From the NCBI GenBank assembly GCA_964599915.1, contig CAZRHR010000036.1, positions 1 through 27,994 of the forward strand: a stretch of DNA of 27,994 nt, read 5' to 3'. The translations under genes were made by a program, and so were the position numbers. Positions within the stretch are counted from its first letter, which is position 1. Each line of letters starts with the position of its first letter. Source of the stretch: CAZRHR01 sp964599915 (GTDB lineage Bacteria > Bacteroidota > Bacteroidia > CAIKAF01). A model generated the notes under the pieces. The model was not told the origin of the DNA, made no database searches, and saw nothing but the letters and a program-made list of their open reading frames with translations. Of this stretch, positions 23,143 to 27,994 are shown piece by piece.

Positions 23143-24129
23143 ATGAATGTTGCGATTAACGGGTTTGGACGGATTGGCAGAATCACTTTCCGTGCTTTAC
23201 TCCGTAAGCCCGGGGTACGGGTGGTGGCCATCAACGACCTAACCGATGCGCATACTTTAGCGCATTTACTCAAGTATGATTCCATTCACGGCCGGTTCGA
23301 TGGGCAGGTAGCGGTGGTTGAAGGTGGTCTTGAAGTCAATGGTCAGTTCATCTCCATTTCCGCAGAGCGCAATCCCGAGCAACTTCCATGGGCCAAACAT
23401 CAAATTGATGTGGTTTTGGAATGTACCGGTTTGTTTTTAGACTCCGCCAAAGCATCTGGCCATTTGAAAGCTGGAGCAAAAAGGGTACTTCTCTCCGCTC
23501 CTGCCAAAGGCGATGATATCAAAATGATTGTCTTAGGTGCGAATGACCACATGGTTACGTCCGAAGACCTCATTCTTTCAAATGCCTCTTGCACCACCAA
23601 TTGCGTGGCGCCACTGGTCAAAGTAGTAGATGACCTTTGTGGCATTGAGAATGGTTACATGAACACCATTCATGCCTACACGGCAGACCAACGCCTACAC
23701 GACGCACCTCACAGCGATCTTCGTCGTGCGCGTGCCGCTGCTTTATCCATGGTGCCCACTTCTACTGGTGCAGCTAAAGCCATCGGAAAAGTATTTCCTC
23801 ACCTCAAAGGCAAATTGGATGGTACGGCCATCCGGGTTCCCACACCTACAGGTTCACTTTGCGACATGTCTTTGGTGGTGAAAAATCCCGTATCTGCTGA
23901 AGTTTTAAATGCGGCCTTTAAAAAAGCAGCCGAAGGCCCTTTAAAAGGAATTCTAGAATACACCGAGGATCCTATTGTATCTGTTGACATTGTAGGAAAC
24001 ACCCATTCTTGCATTTACGACGCCCAAATGACTTTCGTCAAAGACAACCTCGTAAAAGTTTTTGGCTGGTACGACAATGAAGCCGGGTACTCTAACCGCT
24101 TGGCCGACTTCTGCGCCAAACTCGCTTGA
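23143..24129 (+). CDS. gap: Glyceraldehyde-3-phosphate dehydrogenase, type I
   Basis: This 328-residue cytoplasmic tetramer subunit oxidises glyceraldehyde-3-phosphate with phosphate and NAD. The nucleotide fold begins INGFGRIGR, and D32 of INDLTD points to NAD rather than NADP. The catalytic motif SNASCTTNC carries C150, with H177 in NTIHAYT as its partner. The S-loop (DQRLHDAPHSDLRRARAAA) and the phosphate contacts STGAAKA and GTAIRVPTPTGS are intact, as is the closing WYDNEAGYSNRL. It is slightly shorter than common GAPDHs but has no missing motif. It is a single-gene unit with repeats in its promoter and a terminator downstream. No other glycolytic gene is adjacent. Confidence 0.96.
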   Translation: MNVAINGFGRIGRITFRALLRKPGVRVVAINDLTDAHTLAHLLKYDSIHGRFDGQVAVVEGGLEVNGQFISISAERNPEQLPWAKHQIDVVLECTGLFLDSAKASGHLKAGAKRVLLSAPAKGDDIKMIVLGANDHMVTSEDLILSNASCTTNCVAPLVKVVDDLCGIENGYMNTIHAYTADQRLHDAPHSDLRRARAAALSMVPTSTGAAKAIGKVFPHLKGKLDGTAIRVPTPTGSLCDMSLVVKNPVSAEVLNAAFKKAAEGPLKGILEYTEDPIVSVDIVGNTHSCIYDAQMTFVKDNLVKVFGWYDNEAGYSNRLADFCAKLA

Positions 24130-24147
24130 TTACTTTTTAAAATGATA

Positions 24148-24179
24148 AAAGCGCGTCCAGAAACGGATGCGCTTTTTTT
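24148..24179 (+). terminator. Intrinsic terminator of gap
   Basis: AAAGCGCGTCC (24148-24158) pairs with GGATGCGCTTT (24165-24175), with one G-U pair and a 6-base loop, followed by a run of T to 24179. It starts 18 bases after the gap stop. Confidence 0.85.
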
Positions 24180-24234
24180 ATGCAATGACCCTTCATATTA
24201 GATAATCTTATGACGAAAAAAGAGGGCTGCACAC

Positions 24235-25011
24235 CTATTCTTTTACCAATATCGTCTGGCCGTCTTGCCATTTCATCAAGGCAAAACCTTCTGGAGAAAG
24301 TCTCCCGAAAGTAAAATGAGATACCCAATCGCCTAAATTCACATAAACCCCATTACCGGAAATGGGAATCCACAAAGGCAAATGCCGGTGTCCGAACACC
24401 ATGTAATCAAATTTTTCGGCGGATAAATCGGTGGTACAATATTGGGTAAGCCACTCTTGGTCATGCCCAAGATACTGCTGCTCGGAGGCGGCATGCGCCT
24501 TTCTGCTTCGCCTAGACAAAGCTAAACCAAGACCAATACCGAAGTTAGGATGTAATCGGGCAAAGCACCACTGGAAAAAGGGCGACCGAAACACTTTGCG
24601 AATGATTTTAAAAGAATAATCACCGGGACCCAAGCCATCACCGTGCGCCAAATAAAGGCGATGTCCCCACCGCTCCCATTTCACCGGATGTGGATACACT
24701 TTTACACCTAGTTCGGTTTCAAGGTATCCAAAGGTCCACATGTCATGGTTTCCCATGAAAAAGTGAACCGGTATGCCTGCATCGGTCAATGCGGCCAATG
24801 CGCCCATGAGGCGGGTATATCCTTTAGGTACCGCGTGTTTATATTCAAACCAAAAATCAAATACGTCCCCCAGAAGTACCAATTCACCCAAGTCGGGGCG
24901 AATGTGGTGAAGCCATTCCACCACTTGTTTTTCCCTAATCAGGCTCTCCTCCCTGGTGGGCACCCCCAAATGAAGGTCAGAAATAAAATACACATTCCCC
25001 TTGGGGTTCAT
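24235..25011 (-). CDS. lpxH: UDP-2,3-diacylglucosamine diphosphatase (LpxH-like calcineurin phosphoesterase)
   Basis: This 258-residue metallophosphoesterase has the two-metal site laid out as in LpxH: D12 and H14 in SDLHLG, D49 in LLGDVFDFWFEY, N88-H89 in MGNHD, H123 in LAHGDGLGPGD, and H208/H210 in FGHRH. LpxH removes UMP from UDP-2,3-diacylglucosamine in lipid A synthesis at the inner membrane. DVFDFW and the long insert around residues 130-195 favour LpxH-type function over a generic phosphodiesterase. In Bacteroidota these proteins are often annotated only as LpxH-like, so the symbol is probable rather than certain. Its ATG overlaps the stop of the TlpA-like gene by 4 bases (ATGA), so it is the last gene of the gatB operon. 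Confidence 0.87.
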   Translation of the reverse strand: MNPKGNVYFISDLHLGVPTREESLIREKQVVEWLHHIRPDLGELVLLGDVFDFWFEYKHAVPKGYTRLMGALAALTDAGIPVHFFMGNHDMWTFGYLETELGVKVYPHPVKWERWGHRLYLAHGDGLGPGDYSFKIIRKVFRSPFFQWCFARLHPNFGIGLGLALSRRSRKAHAASEQQYLGHDQEWLTQYCTTDLSAEKFDYMVFGHRHLPLWIPISGNGVYVNLGDWVSHFTFGRLSPEGFALMKWQDGQTILVKE

Positions 25012-26132
25012 GGCCGGGTCAACTGTTCCAAGAGCTGATCGAGGGCTGGGCCACGTGCATTTTTCCCAACAATGTCTCCGTCAGAATTTACTATGACATT
25101 GGCGGGAATACTGTTCACCTGATATAACCTTGCGGGTGCAGCATTCCAAGAGGCCAAATCGGAGCCTTGCGGCCAAGTAAGGCCATCTTGCCGAATGGCT
25201 TCCTTCCACCGGTCTGCATTGTCATCTAAACTCACGCCGAAGAAGGTCACTTTATCTTTGAATCGATTGTAGGTAGCCACCAAATTTGGGTTCTCCTGCC
25301 GGCATGGACGACACCAACTGGCCCAAAAATCAATGAGTACAAATTTTCCTTTTCCCAGAAAGTCAGATAAACGGATGGGTTTTCCATCGGGTGTTTCAAT
25401 GGTAAAATCAGGGGCTTTTTGACCCACACGCAGTTGCTGTCCAAGTTCATTTACTTTGGAAACTAAGCGACCAACAAACACATTGGTGGGAAATTTTTGT
25501 TGAAGAATTTCAGCCTGGGCTTGCAATACATCAAAGTTGAGCTCAGGATCAATCATGGACATGGCCTGAAGGGTTACAAACTTTCCTTGATGCTGTTGAA
25601 TCCAACCCCGGTATCTTTCCCTGAGCTGTTGCTGCAAGGTCGCAAACTTAGCTGAAAGAGAATCGGCTTGCGCCATTGAAGCTTGTTGAAGCTGCTGTCC
25701 AAGGGTTTGCAAAGCTTTTTGGGAAGAATCCGCAAGATCAGACAATTCTTTAAAAAGTTCGGATTCGGGGCTGCCCTTCACCTCATATTTTAGAGAAAAA
25801 TTATCTTTTTGAGAAGTAAAACTGATTTGCTCGGTGGAATCGGTAAGTAGTATCACCACATTGTCCGGTGGAGCGTATCCGAAATTGGGTTTTTCCGGTC
25901 CTAATCGAAGCCGATAATAGGTCATGGCCCCGGCCTTTTTCCGAATGGCAAAACTTCCATCCGCTTCAATTTTTGCTGAGTCAATCATACGTAACCCTTG
26001 CCCATCCATCTCTTCGAAATAGACGGTCAGGCCACTTGCCCCTTCGATGGTGCCGGAAATAACAGGCTCACCTTTTCCTTGACAGGCCCAGAGCCCCAAG
26101 AGGGCACTTAGGCCAAAAATCCATTGCTTCAT
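25008..26132 (-). CDS. TlpA-like lipoprotein thiol-disulfide oxidoreductase with DUF4369 domain
   Basis: This 374-residue protein has a lipoprotein signal (MKQWIFGLSALLGLWAC, lipid Cys17). Residues about 24-115 match the DUF4369 beta domain (VISGTIEGASGLTVYFEE...). A helical, Gln-rich linker (about 120-230) follows. The thioredoxin fold (AhpC/TSA-Redoxin type) occupies about 234-374, with VGQKAPDFTIETPDGKPIRLSD and the active site WCRPC (C274, C277). A cis-proline lies in NSIPANVIV. This architecture is common in Bacteroidota for envelope disulfide reductases, with the substrate unknown. Its ATG overlaps the gatB stop by one base (TGATG) and its stop overlaps the lpxH start by four, so the three genes are co-translated in one operon. 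Confidence 0.93.
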   Translation of the reverse strand: MKQWIFGLSALLGLWACQGKGEPVISGTIEGASGLTVYFEEMDGQGLRMIDSAKIEADGSFAIRKKAGAMTYYRLRLGPEKPNFGYAPPDNVVILLTDSTEQISFTSQKDNFSLKYEVKGSPESELFKELSDLADSSQKALQTLGQQLQQASMAQADSLSAKFATLQQQLRERYRGWIQQHQGKFVTLQAMSMIDPELNFDVLQAQAEILQQKFPTNVFVGRLVSKVNELGQQLRVGQKAPDFTIETPDGKPIRLSDFLGKGKFVLIDFWASWCRPCRQENPNLVATYNRFKDKVTFFGVSLDDNADRWKEAIRQDGLTWPQGSDLASWNAAPARLYQVNSIPANVIVNSDGDIVGKNARGPALDQLLEQLTRP

Positions 26133-27592
26133 CAGACTTGATTTTCTAAAGATTCACGTACCAGCGTCGCCACCACTTTGGGATCGGCTTTTCCTCCGCT
26201 GGCCTTCATTACTTCTCCCACAAAAAGGCCCAACAATCCTTTTTTCCCGTCTCGGTATCTGGCCACCTCCTCAGGAAGTTTTGCCAGGGTGTCTTGAACC
26301 AAAGGCAAAAGGGCATTTGCATTGGATTCCTGAACGATGTTGAGTTGTTTTGCTAGAGCCAGAGGATCATTGGAAGGATGATTCAAAAATGCCGGAAACA
26401 GGGTTTGAGATGCTGCGGTAAAAGAGACTTGGTCGCTTTCTACCAATTGAATGAGCGCAGCCAACTGTTCAGGTTCCAGCGGAAATGTCCGAATATCTAT
26501 ACCTTGTTCATTGAGATATGCCCTTACGGGTCCTAACATCCAATTGGCTGCCGACTTGGGATGGCGGACACCTTTCACTAATGCATCGAAATAACGACTT
26601 TCGAGTTTGTTTTCGATCAGTGCCAAAGCGTCGGCGGGTTGAATCCCAAAATCCTGAGTGTATTGTTTTTCTAAGTCAGCAGGCAGCGGAGGCATTTCAG
26701 CGGCAATGGCCTGGATATAGCTATCGGTGAGATGCACGGGTGGCAAATCGGGTTCCGGGAAATATCGGTAGTCTTGGGCGCCTTCTTTGGAACGCATGGC
26801 AATGGTAATGCCCTGCATGGCGTCGAAAGTACGTGTTTCGGAAAGAATTTCTTTCCCCTCGGCCAGGCATTGAGCCTGACGGCGGGCTTCAAACTCAATG
26901 GCTTTTTGCACATGGCGCATGGAATTCATGTTTTTCACTTCTACTTTTCTTCCAAAGGCCTCCGTGCCCTTTTTCCGAATGGAAATGTTGGCATCGCACC
27001 GCAGGCTACCTTCTTCCATGTTTCCGTCACAAATGTCAAGATGACGAACGAGTTTACGGATTTCTGTAAGGTAAGCATAGGCCTCTTCGCCAGAACGAAT
27101 ATCCGGGGCGGAGACAATTTCCAAAAGGGGCACACCCGCTCGGTTCAAATCGATGAGAGTATCCACCGGATCTTGGTCATGCATGCTTTTACCGGCATCT
27201 TCTTCCATATGAATGCGTTCTAATCGCACAGATTTTTGGGTGCCGTCCTGCAAAGTGAATTGAACATACCCCCCTGTGCAAATGGGGGTTTTATCTTGGG
27301 TAATCTGGTATCCTTTGGGTAAATCTGCGTAGAAATAATTTTTTCTGGCGAAATGGTTTTCCTTTCGGATATCGCAATGTAAAGCGAGTCCGAGTTTTAC
27401 GGCATAGTTGAGCACTTGGGCATTAAGTGCAGGTAAAGTACCGGGATGTCCCAGAGAAATGGGATGCACCAAAGTATTTGGAGGGGCACCGTAGGCGGCA
27501 GCATCCGGAGAATACGCCTTGGTATGGGTTAAAAGTTGTGTGTGGACCTCAAGTCCCACGACCACTTCATATTGTTCCAACAAAGAATCCAT
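26132..27592 (-). CDS. gatB: Aspartyl/glutamyl-tRNA(Asn/Gln) amidotransferase subunit B
   Basis: This 486-residue subunit belongs to GatCAB, which converts Glu-tRNA(Gln) or Asp-tRNA(Asn) to the amide form. It begins YEVVVGLEVHTQL, followed by SLGHPGTLPALN and HFARKNYFYADLPKGYQITQ (about 87-106), the kinase-like core that activates the misacylated tRNA. LLEIVSAPDIRSGEEA and SLRCDANISIR are intact. The C-terminal GatB/YqeY tail domain (about 330-486) binds tRNA and ends in a Gly-rich GLFVGEVMKASGGKADP segment. Subunits A and C are not in this window. An exact TAnnTTTG box lies only 4 bases before the ATG. It is the first gene of the gatB - tlpA-like - lpxH unit and is divergent from leuS. Confidence 0.96.
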   Translation of the reverse strand: MDSLLEQYEVVVGLEVHTQLLTHTKAYSPDAAAYGAPPNTLVHPISLGHPGTLPALNAQVLNYAVKLGLALHCDIRKENHFARKNYFYADLPKGYQITQDKTPICTGGYVQFTLQDGTQKSVRLERIHMEEDAGKSMHDQDPVDTLIDLNRAGVPLLEIVSAPDIRSGEEAYAYLTEIRKLVRHLDICDGNMEEGSLRCDANISIRKKGTEAFGRKVEVKNMNSMRHVQKAIEFEARRQAQCLAEGKEILSETRTFDAMQGITIAMRSKEGAQDYRYFPEPDLPPVHLTDSYIQAIAAEMPPLPADLEKQYTQDFGIQPADALALIENKLESRYFDALVKGVRHPKSAANWMLGPVRAYLNEQGIDIRTFPLEPEQLAALIQLVESDQVSFTAASQTLFPAFLNHPSNDPLALAKQLNIVQESNANALLPLVQDTLAKLPEEVARYRDGKKGLLGLFVGEVMKASGGKADPKVVATLVRESLENQV

Positions 27593-27596
27593 GCTA

Positions 27597-27604
27597 CAAA
27601 TATA
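27597..27604 (-). promoter_or_regulatory. -7 promoter box of the gatB operon, adjoining the start codon
   Basis: On the minus strand TATATTTG is followed by TAGC and then the ATG. With the usual spacing, transcription would start at or within the first codon, so the mRNA may be leaderless (inference). Confidence 0.5.
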
Positions 27605-27739
27605 GCTGAACTTTTTCCTGTAAAAAGTGTGGGAAAGGAACTCTAGAAGATTAAGGATAACCTTTAGCCCATATTTCAGAAATGCAAGAAACAGAAATAG
27701 CCATCGCTGGCCTTACGATGGAGGTCTCATAATTCCCAC

Positions 27740-27747
27740 TATTTTTG
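27740..27747 (+). promoter_or_regulatory. -7 promoter box of leuS, adjoining the start codon
   Basis: TATTTTTG is followed by CAGC and then ATG at 27752. The layout is the same as at gatB (TATATTTG-TAGC-ATG). A leaderless or nearly leaderless mRNA is inferred. No clear -33 TTTG was found. Confidence 0.45.
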
Positions 27748-27751
27748 CAGC

Positions 27752-27994
27752 ATGGAATACGCTTTTCAGGAACTGGAAAAAAAATGGCAAGCCCGCTGGG
27801 AACAGGACCGGGTTTTCCAAGCCGAAACACCCTCGGACAAGCCGAAGTATTATGTGTTAGATATGTTTCCCTATCCCTCTGGGGCGGGACTGCACGTGGG
27901 GCATCCGCTGGGTTACATCGCCTCTGACATTGTGGCTCGTTTTCAGAAATTGAAAGGTTTCAACGTCCTTCATCCCATGGGATTTGATGCCTTC
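27752..27994 (+). CDS. leuS: Leucyl-tRNA synthetase, N-terminal fragment (cut by window edge)
   Basis: The frame from the ATG at 27752 to the window end codes for 81 residues with no stop. It starts MEYAFQELEKKWQARWEQDRVF, a typical LeuRS opening. DMFPYPSGAGLHVGHPLGY (residues 37-55) contains the class I HIGH-type motif HVGH at 48-51, and RFQKLKGFNVLHPMGFDAF follows. These are diagnostic for leucyl-tRNA synthetase, which attaches leucine to tRNA(Leu) in the cytoplasm. Editing and anticodon domains lie outside the window. It is divergent from the gatB operon, with about 160 bases between the two starts. Confidence 0.96.
   Translation, partial: MEYAFQELEKKWQARWEQDRVFQAETPSDKPKYYVLDMFPYPSGAGLHVGHPLGYIASDIVARFQKLKGFNVLHPMGFDAF

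Noticed and set aside
1..27994. CRISPR array, integrase, transposase, prophage or toxin-antitoxin locus
   Set aside because: No spaced direct-repeat array, terminal inverted repeats with a transposase, or recognisable mobile or toxin gene was found on reading both strands.

Overview
The window reads as a chromosomal segment of a Bacteroidota bacterium. The evidence is: (i) a secreted M43 metalloprotease with a C-terminal type IX secretion (Por) sorting domain; (ii) repeated matches to the Bacteroidota promoter -7 box TAnnTTTG and almost no Shine-Dalgarno sequences; (iii) family-typical gene types such as a DUF4369/TlpA lipoprotein thioredoxin, CoaX, a PpiD/SurA-like 700-residue isomerase, LptC beside a TPR protein, and a eukaryotic-type NADP isocitrate dehydrogenase. 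The order or genus cannot be fixed from the sequence alone. No integrase, transposase, phage gene, CRISPR array or rRNA was seen.

Layout. 1-414 (-): N-terminus of a large exported surface protein, cut by the window edge. 415-1422: about 1 kb without a confident gene, AT-rich, holding a perfect CRP-like palindrome and what may be decayed coding sequence. 1423-5608 (-): nitroreductase, a membrane-anchored parvulin-type isomerase, and a glycine-rich secreted protein. 5698-5770 (-): tRNA-Phe(GAA) with its own promoter and terminator. 5880-9914 (+): a tight unit coaX - outer-membrane barrel protein - TPR protein - lptC. 9919-10929 (-): an unrecognised exported protein, convergent with lptC. 11063-12730 (+): an M28 aminopeptidase with a PDZ domain, behind a striking inverted repeat. 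12744-18768 (-): an operon of a giant multi-PAS histidine kinase, a single-domain response regulator and a CNNM/CorC membrane protein. 19145-20374 (+): NADP isocitrate dehydrogenase. 20648-22939 (-): the M43 protease. 23143-24129 (+): GAPDH. 24235-27592 (-): operon gatB - tlpA-like lipoprotein - lpxH-like, joined by 1-base and 4-base overlaps. 27752-end (+): start of leuS.

How the genes fit together. Most of the window is housekeeping: CoA synthesis, LPS export (LptC), lipid A synthesis (LpxH-like), envelope protein folding and redox (PpiD-like, TlpA-like), central carbon metabolism (Icd, Gap) and translation (tRNA-Phe, GatB, LeuS). The accessory part is the exported proteins (partial surface protein, glycine-rich protein, M43 and M28 peptidases) and the sensory operon. 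I did not find an unmistakable new system. The best leads are the inverted repeats placed on promoters and start codons (M28 gene, icd, the palindrome at 590-605, the operator-like repeat at 464-480), a motif shared by the gap and M28 promoters, the kinase-regulator-CNNM operon, and the likely leaderless divergent pair gatB/leuS.
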